NCBI RefSeq assembly: GCF_000243095.1
Contig: NZ_AHJE01000101.1
Location: 1 to 57,164, forward strand
Direction: 5' to 3'
DNA length: 57,164 bases
DNA from: Cupriavidus basilensis OR16
GTDB lineage: Bacteria > Pseudomonadota > Gammaproteobacteria > Burkholderiales > Burkholderiaceae
Shown here: positions 48,026-57,164 of the stretch, in pieces
Numbering within the stretch: position 1 is the first letter of the stretch
Layout: each line of letters starts with the position of its first letter
Position numbers and translations under genes: made by a program
The notes under the pieces: generated by a model
What the model saw: the letters and a program-made list of their open reading frames with translations, nothing else
What the model was told of the DNA's origin: nothing
Database searches by the model: none

Positions 48026-48562
48026 ATGGGACATACCGACTTTGCCAGCATGCCTTGCCCGATTGCCCGCTCGATGGCGGTGCTGGGCGAGCGCTGGGCC
48101 ATTCTTTTGCTGCGCGAGGCGTTCTACGGCAGCACCCGCTTTGACGAATTCCAGCGCCACCTGGGCATCGCGCCTAACATCCTCAGCACACGCCTGAAGA
48201 CGCTGGTGGAGCATGGCATGCTGGAGCGCGTGCCGGCGCCCGACAGCGCGCGCCATGTCTACCACCTCACCGAAAAGGGCCGCGACTTCTTCCCCGCCTT
48301 CGTGGCGCTGAAGGCCTGGGCCGACCGCTGGATGACCGACGAGCGCGGCCCGCTCACCTTGCTGCAGGACAAGCGCACCGGCACGGAGATCGCCACGCCG
48401 GCGCTGGCGCGCCCGGACGGCAGCCCGCTGACGCTGGACGACCTGCGCGTGGTCCCCGGCCCCGGCGCGGGCAGCCACCTGCGGCGGCGCTTTGGCGCCG
48501 GACCGGACCAACCTGCCACTGACGATCAGTCGACGAACCAAGCGGAGCCGAGCCATGCATGA
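48026..48562 (+). CDS. HxlR family winged-helix regulator
   Basis: This 178-residue regulator has the HxlR core: CPIARSMAVLGERWAILLLR, GSTRFDEFQRHLGIAPNILS and RLKTLVEHGMLERV, with an N-terminal CP element whose Cys is redox-sensing in some relatives. The wing (VYHLTEKGRDFFPAFVALKA) is followed by a C-terminal extension of about 60 residues. AGAGGAGACC gives a strong ribosome site. The stop overlaps the MATE gene start (ATGA at 48559), so the regulator is coupled to a drug-efflux gene and probably controls it. Confidence 0.92.
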   Translation: MGHTDFASMPCPIARSMAVLGERWAILLLREAFYGSTRFDEFQRHLGIAPNILSTRLKTLVEHGMLERVPAPDSARHVYHLTEKGRDFFPAFVALKAWADRWMTDERGPLTLLQDKRTGTEIATPALARPDGSPLTLDDLRVVPGPGAGSHLRRRFGAGPDQPATDDQSTNQAEPSHA

Positions 48563-49932
48563 GCCGCAAGCCAGCGCCATGGCCGGCGCCGCGTTGGCGC
48601 CCGCCGCCCGCTCCCGCGCACCCGTTGATGCGCGAGCTGATGCGCCGCATCCTGGTGCTGGCCGCGCCCACCAGCCTGATCGCCTTCCTGCAGGCAGGCG
48701 CGCAACTGATCGAGACCTGGCTGGCGGCCCGCCAGGGCACGGCTGCACTGGCGGGCTGGGCGGTCGTGCTGCCCTTTGCCTTGCTGCTGCAGCAGATGTC
48801 CACCGGCGCCATGGGCGGCGGCGTGGTGGCGGCCATCGCCCGCGCGCTGGGCGCGGGCAAGCGCGAGGAGGCCTCGTCGCTGGTGCTGCACGCGCTCATC
48901 ATCGCGGTCACGGCGGGGCTGGCCTTTGCCGTGGCGATGGCCGGCTTCCCGCGCGGCATCCTGGGCGCGGTGGCCGGGCAGAGCGCGGCCGACGCGGCCG
49001 CCACGTACGCGATCTGGCTGTTCGGCGCGGGCGCGGTGCCAGCCTGGCTGGCCAACACGCTGGCTTCGGTACTGCGCGGCGGTGGCGCCATGCGCTGGCG
49101 GCGCGGGTGCTGTCGCTGATGTGGATCGTCTTCCCGGTGCTGGCCTGGACGTTGGCCGAACCGGCGGGCATGGGGCCTGGCCGGCATCGGTGCGTCGCTG
49201 GCCGCGGTGTCGTGGGCGGCGGCGCTGGCCATGGCCTGGGTGGTGCTGCGGGGCGGCGCGGGGTTCGTGCCGACCTTGCGGATCCGCCCGTCGCGCGCGC
49301 TGTTCACCCGCATCCTGTCGGTCGGGCTGGTGGCCTGCGCGCTGGCCTCGGTGGCCAACCTGTCCACCATCCTGGTGACCGCGGAACTGCGCCACTACGG
49401 CACCGCCGCGGTAGCCGCCTATGGCATCTCGGCACGGCTGGAGTTCCTGATGATCCCGCTGGCGTTCGGCGTTGGCTCGGCGCTGACCGCGCTGGTGGGC
49501 CGAGCGGTAGGCGCCGGCGACTGGGCCACCGCGCGCCGCACGGCATGGGCCGGTGCGCTGATGGCGCTGGCGGTGGCGGGCGCGGTGGGCGCCACGGTGG
49601 GGCTGGCGCCGGAGGCCTTTGCCGGGTTCTTCACCAAGGATGCCGAGGTGGCCAGCATCGCCGCGCGCGCGCTGTCCTGGGTGGCGCCGGCCTTTGGCGG
49701 CTTCGGGCTTGGCATGGCGCTGTATTTCGCGTCGATGGGCGCGAGCCGCATGGGCTGGCCGATCGCGGCCGGCATCTCGCGCATTGCGCTGGCCGCCGGC
49801 GGCGGCTGGCTGCTGGCGAACGTGGCGGGCATGGGCCTGGACGGGCACTTCCTGGGCGTGGCGCTGGGCATCACCGCCTACGGCGTGGTAACGGCGTTCG
49901 GCGTGCGCGGCACTAACTGGTCGGCGCGCTGA
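48559..49932 (+). pseudogene. MATE family efflux pump, two compensating frameshifts
   Basis: The N-terminal 180 residues are normal MATE: LMRELMRRILVLAAPTSLIA, GTAALAGWAVVLPFALLLQQ, GGGVVAAIARALGAGKREEA. The frame is lost near 49092-49096 (one base short) and reaches a stop at 49119. The following LAARVLSLMWIVFPVLAWTL is in a second frame. One extra G in GGGG at 49172-49175 returns it to the first frame, so ASVANLSTILVTAELRHYGT and the rest are readable to 49932. Undoing both changes gives about 457 residues, the normal size. The two opposite one-base events may be sequence errors. Confidence 0.82.
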
Positions 49933-49964
49933 GACTGAGGCGGGCGGCGCACGCGCCGCCCGCC

Positions 49965-51410
49965 TCAGCGCATCACGGGGCGCGCGTCGCCGCCCAGCCC
50001 GGCGTCCCTGACCTCGGCCGGCACCGCCGGCCATCCACCACCCAGCGACTTGTACAAGGCCGCCGTGCCGTTCAACACATCGACCTGCCCTTGGATCGCG
50101 GCGAGCTGCGCATCGAACAGCTTTTCCTGCGCGTTGGTGACTTCAAGATAGCTGGAGTAGCCACCTTCGTAGCGCGCGCCGGCCTGGTCGGCATACACCG
50201 TCAGGCTGCGCTCCTGCTTTTGCAGACTGCCCAGCCGGTTGCGCGTCTCCATGCCATTGGCTAGCGCGCTGTTCACATCGGCCAGCGCCGCCAGCACGCT
50301 GCCCTGGTAGGCCAGCAGCGCCTGCTCGCGCTGCGCCCCGGCCGTCTGCACCTGGCCACGGATGGCGCCGCCCTGGAAGATCGGCTGCGTCAGCCCGGCG
50401 GTCATGCCCCACACTTGCGAAGCGCTATGCCACAGCGCGCCCGGCGAGGCGGCCACCGCGCCGAACAAGCCAGAGAGATTCACCGCCGGCAGGTACAGCG
50501 CCTCGGCGGCGCCAAGCAGCGCGTTGGCCGCCACGGCATTCTGCTCGGCCTGCAATACATCCGGGCGGCGCGCCAGCAACGCCGCTGGCAGGTCGGCGCC
50601 GACCGGCGGCGCCTGCAGCTCGCCGATGGACTTGCCACGCTCGATCGGCCCGGCCTCGCGTCCCAGCAACACCGACAGCGCATTCTCGGTCTGCGCGATG
50701 GCGCTGCGCAGCGGCGGGATGGATGCCTCGGTGGCGTAGTAATCGTTCTCGGCCTGCGCAAGCTCCAGCTGCGAGACCACGCCCCCCGCATAGCGCAAGC
50801 GGAAGATCTCCAGCGCGTGGGCGCGCGCGTCCAGCGTCTGGCGGGCCACGTCCAGTTGCGCATCCAGCCCGCGCAAGTTGGCATAGCCCTGCACCACCGA
50901 TGCGGCGAGCGCCAGCACCACGCCGCGCCGCGCGTATTCCGCGTTCCACAGGTTGGCTTGCGCGGCCTCCGCCTGGCGGCGGATGCGGCCCCAGAGATCG
51001 ATCTCCCAACTGGCATTGGCGAGCAGCTGGTAGCTATTGCGCGGCCCGTCCAGCGACGCGAACGGCGTGCCGTTGAAGGTGCCCACGCGCTGGCGCGTGG
51101 CAGCGGCGGAGAGCCCGACCTGCGGGAACAGCCCGGAGCGCGCCACCAGCAACTGCCCACGAAACTCGTCAATGCGCGCGGCGGCAATGCGCACATCGTA
51201 GTTGCTGCGCAGCGCGGCATCCACCAGCGCGTTCAGCACGGGATCGCCGAAGCTGTCCCACCACGCGCTATCCGCGGCCACCGTCAGCGCGCCGGTGTCC
51301 AGGCGGTACTGCTGCGGCTGGGCCACATCCGGGCGGCGGTAGTCCGGGCCGAGCGCGCAGGCCCCAAGCGCCATCGCGCAAGCGGCCACCAGCAGGCGGG
51401 AGGCGCTCAT
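49965..51410 (-). CDS. Outer-membrane efflux lipoprotein (NodT/OprM type)
   Basis: This 481-residue TolC-like channel has a lipoprotein signal with lipobox LGAC (AACAMALGACALGPDYRRPD), then WWDSFGDPVLNALVDAALRS and two outer-efflux repeats with long coiled coils (RLRYAGGVVSQLELAQAEND, ARYEGGYSSYLEVTNAQEKL). It forms a trimeric exit duct. Its ATG overlaps the stop of the RND pump gene (ATGA at 51407-51410), so it is the third gene of a complete tripartite operon. The start at 51410 gives the proper lipoprotein signal. Confidence 0.94.
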   Translation of the reverse strand: MSASRLLVAACAMALGACALGPDYRRPDVAQPQQYRLDTGALTVAADSAWWDSFGDPVLNALVDAALRSNYDVRIAAARIDEFRGQLLVARSGLFPQVGLSAAATRQRVGTFNGTPFASLDGPRNSYQLLANASWEIDLWGRIRRQAEAAQANLWNAEYARRGVVLALAASVVQGYANLRGLDAQLDVARQTLDARAHALEIFRLRYAGGVVSQLELAQAENDYYATEASIPPLRSAIAQTENALSVLLGREAGPIERGKSIGELQAPPVGADLPAALLARRPDVLQAEQNAVAANALLGAAEALYLPAVNLSGLFGAVAASPGALWHSASQVWGMTAGLTQPIFQGGAIRGQVQTAGAQREQALLAYQGSVLAALADVNSALANGMETRNRLGSLQKQERSLTVYADQAGARYEGGYSSYLEVTNAQEKLFDAQLAAIQGQVDVLNGTAALYKSLGGGWPAVPAEVRDAGLGGDARPVMR

Positions 51411-54400
51411 GATGGCTCTCCCGCCGCCGGGTTGGTGGGCTCCGCGGCGGGCGGCGCCCCCTTGCGGCTGGCCCACTTGTCGACGCCGGTACCGATCAGG
51501 TACGAGAACAGCGGCACGAACACCAGCGCCAGCGTGGTCGCGGCGATCATGCCGCCGATGATGCCGGTGCCGATCGAATGCCGCGCGTTGGAGCCCGCGC
51601 CGCTGGCGATGAACAACGGCACCGCGCCCAGGATGAACGCCAGCGAGGTCATGACGATCGGCCGCAGCCGCAGCTTGGCCGCCTCCACCGCGGCGGCCGC
51701 GTGCGACAAGCCTTCCTTCTGCTTGAGCACCGCGAACTCCACGATCAGGATGGCGTTCTTCGCCGCCAGCCCAATGAGCGTGACCATGCCGATCTGGAAG
51801 TACACGTCATTGGACAGCCCGCGCAGCAAGATGGCGACCAGTGCGCCAAACAGGCCGAACGGCACCGCGCTCAGGATCGACAGCGGCAGCGACCACGACT
51901 CGTATTGCGCGGCCAGGATCAGGAACACCATCACGATGCCGAATAGGAAGACGATGGCCGTGGTGTTGCCCGACTTCTTCGCCTCGAACGCCTCGCCGCT
52001 CCAGCCGTAGGCATAGCCGGGCGGCAGCGCCTCCTTGGCCACCGCCTCCATCGCCGCCAGTGCCTGGCCCGAGCTGTAGCCGGGCGCGGCGTCGCCGGTG
52101 ATCTTGGCCGCCGGGAAGTTATTGAAGCGCGAGAGCAGGTCGGGGCCGCTGCTGTAGGTGGTCTTGAGCAGGCCGGACACCGGCGCCATCGCTCCGCTTT
52201 GCTGGCGCACGTAGAGGAACTGCAGGTCGTTCGGATTGGCGCGGTACTGCGGCTCAGCCTGCAGGATCACCTGCCAGACCCGGCTGTATTGCGAGAACTG
52301 GCTGATATAGAGCGAGCCGAACTGCGTCTGCAGCGTGCCGTAGACGTCGGCAATGGGCACGCCCATGGTCTCCGCCTTCTCCTTGTCCACCTCCACCCGC
52401 ATCTGGCGCGAGGCCGCCTGGATGGTGCTGTTGAGCCGCCCTAGTTCCGGGTGGCTGGCCGCGGCCTTGATGAACGCACGCGTGGTGGCCTCCAGCTCCG
52501 CCGTGGTGCCGGTGCCGCGGCTCTGCAGCCAGAACTCGAAGCCGCCCTGCGAGCCCAGCCCCGGGATCGACGGGGGATTGACCGGAATGATGATGGCTTC
52601 GGGAATCGCCCGCAGCTTCGGCGTCATCGACTGCAGCAAACCCGGCACGAGCAGGTCAGGCTCGTTGCGCTCCTTGAACGGCTTCATCGCCACGAAGACG
52701 GTGCCGGCATTGGTCTTGTACTGGCTGTCGATAAAGCTGTAGCCGGACAGGGCCGATGCGTCCTGCACCGCCGGATGCTCGCGGAACATGGCGGCCACCT
52801 GCGAGGTGATCTTCTCGGTGCGGTCCAGGCTGGCGGAGTCCGGCATCATCACCGCCACCAGCACATAGCCCTGATCCTCGGACGGCACGAAGGCCGTGGG
52901 AATCCGGCCGAACAGCTGCCACACCGCCAGCAGCATCAGGCCGAAGCACAGCAGCGCCACCACCGAGCGGCGCATGACGATGCGCACCCAGTTGCCGTAG
53001 TGCTCCACCAGCCAGTCAAAGCGTTTGTTGAACCAGACAAAGCCGCGCCATGGCTCATGATGCCCGGGCTTGAGGATCAGCGCGGCGAGCGCCGGCGACA
53101 AGGTCAGCGCGACGAAACCGGACAGCACCACCGACACCACGATGGTCAGCGCGAACTGCCGGTAGAGCTGCCCGGTGGTGCCGGAGACAAAGGCCACCGG
53201 GATGAACACCGCGGACAGCACCAGCACGATGGCGATCACCGGGCCGGTCACTTCCTTCATCGCGCGCAGCGTGGCTTCCTTTGGCGAGAGGTTGAACTCC
53301 GCCATGTTGCGCTCCACATTCTCCACCACCACGATGGCATCGTCGACCACGATGCCGATCGCCAGCACCAGCGCGAACAAGGTCAGCAGGTTGATCGAGA
53401 AGCCCAGCGCCAGCAGCCCGGCAAACGTGCCGAAGATCGAGACGAACACCGCCACCACCGGGATGATGGTGGCGCGCACGTTCTGCAGGAAGATGAACAC
53501 CACCAGCACCACCAGGATCACGGCCTCGATCAGCGTGTGCACCACTTCGTCGATGGACGCGCGCACGAACTCGGTGGTGTCGAGCGCCACCTTGTAGCTC
53601 ACGCCTTGCGGGAAGGTCTTGGACATCTCATCCAGCGCCTTCTGCACATCCTTGGCCACCTGCAGCGCGTTGGAGCCGGGCTGCTGGTACACCGCGATGA
53701 TGGTGGCGGGCTTGCCGTTGAGCGCGGAGCGCAGCGTGTACTGCTGCTGCCCGATCTCGGCGCGGCCCACGTCGCGCAGGCGCACCACCGCGGCGCCGGT
53801 GTTGTCGGCGCGCAGGATGATGTTCTCGAACTGCGCGGGCGTGGTCAGGCGGCCCGGTGTGACCAGCGGAAAGGTCAACTCCACCGGCTTGCTGTTGGGC
53901 GCCTGGCCCACGCTGCCGGCGCCGAACTGTTCGTTCTGGCTTTGCACCGCGCGCTGCACATCCTGCGCGGTGATGCCGAGCGCCGCCATGCGATCCGGCT
54001 TGAGCCAGATGCGCATGGCGAGATCGGCCGAGCCCATGATCTGCGCCTGGTTGGCGCCATTGACGCGCTTGATGGCGTCGAGCACGTAGAGGTTGGCGTA
54101 GTTGTTGATGTATTGCTGGTCGAAGCGGCCATCGGGCGAGTACACGCCAATCAGCATCAGGAAGCTGGAGGAGCGCTTCTGCACGTTGATACCGGTCTTC
54201 TGCACGGCGTCGGGCAGCTGCGGCAGCGCCAGGTTGACGCGGTTCTGCACCTGCACCTGCGCGGTGTCGGGATCGGTGCCGATGTCGAAGTACACGTTGA
54301 GCGTCATCGACCCGGTGGGCGAGGACGTCGACTGCATGTAGATCATGTTGTCGGCGCCGTTGACCTGGGTCTCGATGGGCGCGGCGACGGTCTGGGCCAC

Positions 54401-54571
54401 GGTGTCGGAATCCGCGCCGGCGTAGGTGGCGCTGACGGTGACCTGGGGCGGCGTGATATCGGGATACTGTGCGATCGGCAGGGCGAACATGGCCACCACG
54501 CCGCCGATGACGATGATCAGTGACAGCACTGCCGCAAAGATGGGCCGCTGGACGCAAAAGGCGGAGAGCAT
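51407..54571 (-). CDS. RND efflux pump inner-membrane transporter (HAE1 family, AcrB/MexB-like)
   Basis: This 1054-residue proton-driven drug exporter begins MLSAFCVQRPIFAAVLSLII, the HAE1 hallmark. It has two large periplasmic loops, twelve membrane helices, the proton-relay Asp pair in GIVVDDAIVVVENVERNMAE, and the Lys partner in GLAAKNAILIVEFAVLKQKE. The length is exact for the family. It is the middle gene of adaptor-pump-channel. The substrates are probably drugs or solvents; they cannot be named from sequence. No TetR- or MarR-type regulator is adjacent. Confidence 0.96.
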   Translation of the reverse strand: MLSAFCVQRPIFAAVLSLIIVIGGVVAMFALPIAQYPDITPPQVTVSATYAGADSDTVAQTVAAPIETQVNGADNMIYMQSTSSPTGSMTLNVYFDIGTDPDTAQVQVQNRVNLALPQLPDAVQKTGINVQKRSSSFLMLIGVYSPDGRFDQQYINNYANLYVLDAIKRVNGANQAQIMGSADLAMRIWLKPDRMAALGITAQDVQRAVQSQNEQFGAGSVGQAPNSKPVELTFPLVTPGRLTTPAQFENIILRADNTGAAVVRLRDVGRAEIGQQQYTLRSALNGKPATIIAVYQQPGSNALQVAKDVQKALDEMSKTFPQGVSYKVALDTTEFVRASIDEVVHTLIEAVILVVLVVFIFLQNVRATIIPVVAVFVSIFGTFAGLLALGFSINLLTLFALVLAIGIVVDDAIVVVENVERNMAEFNLSPKEATLRAMKEVTGPVIAIVLVLSAVFIPVAFVSGTTGQLYRQFALTIVVSVVLSGFVALTLSPALAALILKPGHHEPWRGFVWFNKRFDWLVEHYGNWVRIVMRRSVVALLCFGLMLLAVWQLFGRIPTAFVPSEDQGYVLVAVMMPDSASLDRTEKITSQVAAMFREHPAVQDASALSGYSFIDSQYKTNAGTVFVAMKPFKERNEPDLLVPGLLQSMTPKLRAIPEAIIIPVNPPSIPGLGSQGGFEFWLQSRGTGTTAELEATTRAFIKAAASHPELGRLNSTIQAASRQMRVEVDKEKAETMGVPIADVYGTLQTQFGSLYISQFSQYSRVWQVILQAEPQYRANPNDLQFLYVRQQSGAMAPVSGLLKTTYSSGPDLLSRFNNFPAAKITGDAAPGYSSGQALAAMEAVAKEALPPGYAYGWSGEAFEAKKSGNTTAIVFLFGIVMVFLILAAQYESWSLPLSILSAVPFGLFGALVAILLRGLSNDVYFQIGMVTLIGLAAKNAILIVEFAVLKQKEGLSHAAAAVEAAKLRLRPIVMTSLAFILGAVPLFIASGAGSNARHSIGTGIIGGMIAATTLALVFVPLFSYLIGTGVDKWASRKGAPPAAEPTNPAAGEPS

Positions 54572-54584
54572 ATTGGTCTCCGCT

Positions 54585-55781
54585 TCAGGATGACTTGGCC
54601 GCGGGCGCGGAGGCCGGCGCCGGCACGCTGCCCGCGCCCACGGCGGCGGGCGGGGCCTCGCCGGTAATCTTCACCGTTGCACCCGGCGCGATCTTGCTCG
54701 CACCATCCACCACCACCGTCTCGCCGGGTCCCAGGCCCTGGGAGATCCGCCACATCGAGCCGGACAGGTCGCCCACCGTCACCGGCCGGGGCGTGGCCTT
54801 GCTGTCCTTGTCCACCACGAAGACCAGGTCGCCCTTGGGCCCGTGGACCACGGCGCGCTGCGGCACCACGATGGCCGCGGGCCGCTTGGCGCCATTCACC
54901 AGCACGCGCACGAACTGGCCCGGGCGCAGCACGCCTTCCTGGTTGGGCATTTCCGCGCGGACCAGGAAGGTGCCGGTCTGCTGGTTGTAGGTGGCATCGG
55001 CGAACGTGATGCGGCCCTTCTGCGGATACTCGCTGCCGTCAGCCAGCACTACGGTGACCTCGTAGTGCTGGTCAGGCGGCGGCACCAGTTGCTTGTTGGC
55101 CTGCTCGGCGCGGAACTCGAGCGTCTGCGGCTCGGAGATGCTGAAATTGATACGCATCGGCGTGAGCGTGGACACCGTGGTCAGCAGGCTGTTGGTGGGG
55201 CTCACGTAAGCGCCTTCGGGCAGCACGGCGAAGCTCGACACGCCGTCCACCGGCGAGCGCACATAGGTATAGGACAGGTTGAGCTGCTGCTCCTCCACCT
55301 GCGCGCGCGCCTGCTCCACGCCGGCCGCGGCCGCATGATAGTTGCCGGTGGCGTCGTCGAGGTCCTTCGCCGACAGCGCGTTGCGCTCGGCCAGTGGCTT
55401 GACCCGCGCCAGGTTGGCGCGCGCCACTTCCAGCCGCGCACGCTCCTGCGCCAGTTGCGCCTTGGCCGCGTCGAGCTGGGCCTGGAAGGGCTTGTGGTCG
55501 ATCTCGAACAGCAACTGTCCGGCCTTGACCATGGCGCCTTCCTTATAGCCGCGCTTGACCAGGAAGCCCGAGACCCGGCCGCGGATATCCACCGCCTGGT
55601 CGCTCTGGGTCTGCCCGACAAACTCGAAAGTGATTGGCAAGTCCTGCGCCACGGTCTTGACGACCTGCACGGGCACTGCCTGCTGCACCGCTTGCGGCGC
55701 CTCCTGCTTGCCGCAAGCGGCCAGCAGCCACAGCGATGCGAGCGACAACGCGCCGCCCAACAGCCGACCCGACGGATTCAT
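54585..55781 (-). CDS. RND efflux periplasmic adaptor (membrane fusion protein)
   Basis: This 398-residue lipoprotein links pump and channel. Its signal ends in the lipobox LLAAC (SLASLWLLAACGKQEAPQ). A biotinyl-lipoyl half (DIRGRVSGFLVKRGYKEGAM), an alpha-hairpin of about 60 residues, YVRSPVDGVSS, a beta-barrel (ITFADATYNQQTGTFLVRAE) and membrane-proximal domain follow. The start at 55781 has GGGAGGGCGG in front. It is the first gene of the operon, 13 bases before the pump. Confidence 0.95.
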   Translation of the reverse strand: MNPSGRLLGGALSLASLWLLAACGKQEAPQAVQQAVPVQVVKTVAQDLPITFEFVGQTQSDQAVDIRGRVSGFLVKRGYKEGAMVKAGQLLFEIDHKPFQAQLDAAKAQLAQERARLEVARANLARVKPLAERNALSAKDLDDATGNYHAAAAGVEQARAQVEEQQLNLSYTYVRSPVDGVSSFAVLPEGAYVSPTNSLLTTVSTLTPMRINFSISEPQTLEFRAEQANKQLVPPPDQHYEVTVVLADGSEYPQKGRITFADATYNQQTGTFLVRAEMPNQEGVLRPGQFVRVLVNGAKRPAAIVVPQRAVVHGPKGDLVFVVDKDSKATPRPVTVGDLSGSMWRISQGLGPGETVVVDGASKIAPGATVKITGEAPPAAVGAGSVPAPASAPAAKSS

Positions 55782-56102
55782 TTGCCGCCCTCCCGCAGTC
55801 ATCTGCGCCCGCGGCGGCTGCCGCAAGCATGCGCAACTGGTCACGCAAGGTAACCCCTGAAAGGTGATGCAAACAATTCAATCTTTCTTGGCGGCGAATT
55901 AAGTGCTTTCGGACATAGCCGTCGGCCCTTGAATCTGCTCGCGCGGGGCCTCACTTGAAAGGTTGATGCGCAAAACGGAAATAGATGCGCATAGCCGACA
56001 ACTCGCAGATGCCGGCCGCCATGCCGTAACGTCGCCGGAATGCGCTAAAACAAGATCAGTACCGGAAACTTCCGGACCCGATTCTCACACCCTGGAGGTG
56101 GC
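55782..56102. promoter_or_regulatory. Divergent spacer between the RND operon and the phosphoesterase gene
   Basis: This 321-base region holds two similar elements, TGAAAGGTGATGC (from 55858) and TGAAAGGTTGATGC (from 55956), about 98 bases apart. It also has a CCGGAA-AC-TTCCGG inverted repeat at 56062-56075. They are candidate regulator sites for either gene. GGAGG sits just before ATG 56103. I see no gene and no clear -35/-10 pair. Confidence 0.45.
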
Positions 56103-57164
56103 ATGCCCCCTCGCACCAGCGTTTTCGTCGCCGCCCTCGTGGTTGGGCTGCTCCACGGCTATATCGCCTTGCGCCTGTTACCCGACATGCCGGTGTCCTT
56201 CGCCATCAAGGCACTGGCCATGGCGTGGCTGGCGCTGTCCTGGCCGCTGATTCCCGCAGGCCTGCTGGCGCGGCGGCTGGACCAGCCGTGGTCCGATGCG
56301 CTGACCTGGGTGGGCATGCTGGCCATGGGCTTCTTCTCTTCCTTGCTGATACTGACGCTGGCGCGCGACGTCGTGCTGCTGGTGAGCGCGATCGCCGGCT
56401 GGCACCCGGCATGGCTGCCGCCCCGCTCCGCCGCCGCGGTGCCGGTGCTGGCGCTGCTGGTCACCGCGATGGGACTCTTCAATGCGCGGCGGCTGGCGCA
56501 AGTGGTCGAGGTGGAAGTCCCCATCGCCGGCCTGCCGGACTCGCTGCACGATTTCACCATCGTGCAGATCAGCGACATCCATGTCGGTCCCACCATCAAG
56601 CGCGCCTACCTGGAACGTATCGTCGCCCGCGTCAACGGGCTGGCCCCGGACGCCATCGCCATCACGGGCGACCTGGTCGACGGCACCGTGCGCGAGCTGG
56701 CGCCGCACACCGCCCCGCTGGGCGACCTGAAGGCGCGCCATGGCACCTACTTCGTCACCGGTAACCACGAGTACTACGCCGGCGCCGAACCGTGGATCGC
56801 GGAACTACGCAGGCTCGGACTGCGCGTGCTGATGAACGAGCACGTGGTGATCGGGGAGGAGGAGGAAGCGCTGGTGCTGGCAGGCGTGACCGATTTTTCC
56901 GCCCACCGGTTCGATGAGAGCCACCGCAGCGACCCGGCGCGCGCGCTGCATGGCGCCCCGGCGGTAGTGGCCGCGCGCGTGCTGCTGGCGCACCAGCCGC
57001 GCACGGCGCCGGCTGCTTCCACCGCGGGCTTCGACCTGCAGCTTTCCGGACATACGCACGGCGGCCAGTTCTGGCCCTGGAACCTGTTCGTGCCGATGCA
57101 GCAGCCTTATACCGCCGGGTTGAACCGGCATGAGGCGATGTGGGTGTATGTGAGCAGGGGGACC
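56103..57164 (+). CDS. Membrane-anchored metallophosphoesterase, 3' end outside the window
   Basis: The visible 354 residues begin with four hydrophobic helices (about 5-125: VFVAALVVGLLHGYIALRLL, LALSWPLIPAGLLARRL, MLAMGFFSSLLILTLARDVV, VPVLALLVTAMGLFNARRL). The calcineurin-like domain follows: FTIVQISDIHVG, AITGDLVDG, FVTGNHEYYAG and LSGHTHGGQFWPW, the four two-metal motifs in order. This is the YkuE-like branch. The start at 56103 has GGAGG 5 bases upstream. The frame is open to the last base, and about 20-40 residues are probably missing. Confidence 0.9.
   Translation, partial: MPPRTSVFVAALVVGLLHGYIALRLLPDMPVSFAIKALAMAWLALSWPLIPAGLLARRLDQPWSDALTWVGMLAMGFFSSLLILTLARDVVLLVSAIAGWHPAWLPPRSAAAVPVLALLVTAMGLFNARRLAQVVEVEVPIAGLPDSLHDFTIVQISDIHVGPTIKRAYLERIVARVNGLAPDAIAITGDLVDGTVRELAPHTAPLGDLKARHGTYFVTGNHEYYAGAEPWIAELRRLGLRVLMNEHVVIGEEEEALVLAGVTDFSAHRFDESHRSDPARALHGAPAVVAARVLLAHQPRTAPAASTAGFDLQLSGHTHGGQFWPWNLFVPMQQPYTAGLNRHEAMWVYVSRGT

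Noticed and set aside
52451..54523. 690-codon plus-strand frame opposite the RND pump
   Set aside because: The pump is certain; the antisense translation is His/Arg-rich codon shadow.
1..57164. tRNA, rRNA, prophage or genomic-island boundaries
   Set aside because: I saw no tRNA-like cloverleaf, rRNA motif, integrase or attachment-site repeat; composition is even apart from short spacers.

Overview
This window is high-GC, gene-dense chromosomal DNA from a betaproteobacterium of the Burkholderiaceae, most likely Cupriavidus or a close Ralstonia relative. The evidence is gene order and protein character: paaG-paaI-paaK; rpe-gph-trpE-trpG-trpD-trpC; hemA-prfA-prmC-grxD-ubiX; a TctC-type binding protein; and a general porin of betaproteobacterial type. 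I see no rRNA, tRNA, CRISPR array, insertion sequence, integrase or prophage gene.

Layout. 1-2279: end of a phenylacetate catabolic operon. 2351-4235: mltA, a small membrane protein and apaG. 4401-10492: rpe and gph, then a trp operon headed by a newly recognised Trp-rich leader peptide (5914-6000). 10513-12331: CYTH protein, ung and a frameshifted acylphosphatase. 12644-15835: an ABC importer (double permease plus ATPase). 15881-23260, minus strand: ubiH-like gene (broken), dsbC-like, acuI-like, M61 peptidase and FUSC protein. 23595-25893: ychF and a porin. 26316-28985: three-gene membrane operon (DUF2157, DUF4401, GDYXXLXY). 29144-35583: mtnN and the hemA cluster. 35998-40304: a lysine-degradation module (lysine 6-dehydrogenase-like, aminoadipate-semialdehyde dehydrogenase, Lrp-type regulator) beside a DapB-like reductase lacking the catalytic His. 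40353-43115: two small proteins and a CLC transporter. 43289-47881: TctC-type protein, acyl-CoA ligase, dienoyl-CoA-reductase-like SDR and a divergent LysR. 48026-49932: HxlR regulator and a MATE pump gene. 49965-55781: tripartite RND efflux system. 56103 to the end: a metallophosphoesterase.

The most striking feature is that trpE is destroyed. A perfect 231-bp copy of the rpe 5' end (4364-4594) sits at 7598-7828, replaces about 87 bp of trpE, and creates a stop codon at the junction. The remaining 45 codons of trpE follow it. The window also has other lesions: single-base frameshifts in the acylphosphatase, DUF4401 and MATE genes; an apparent deletion with frameshift in the ubiH-like gene; a truncated small membrane gene at 29932-30139; and an in-frame 39-bp tandem duplication in the CLC gene. 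Several short tandem repeats lie in spacers or across stop codons. Some single-base events lie in C or G runs and could be sequencing errors. The trpE and ubiH-like lesions are too large for that and are either real rearrangements or assembly chimeras.
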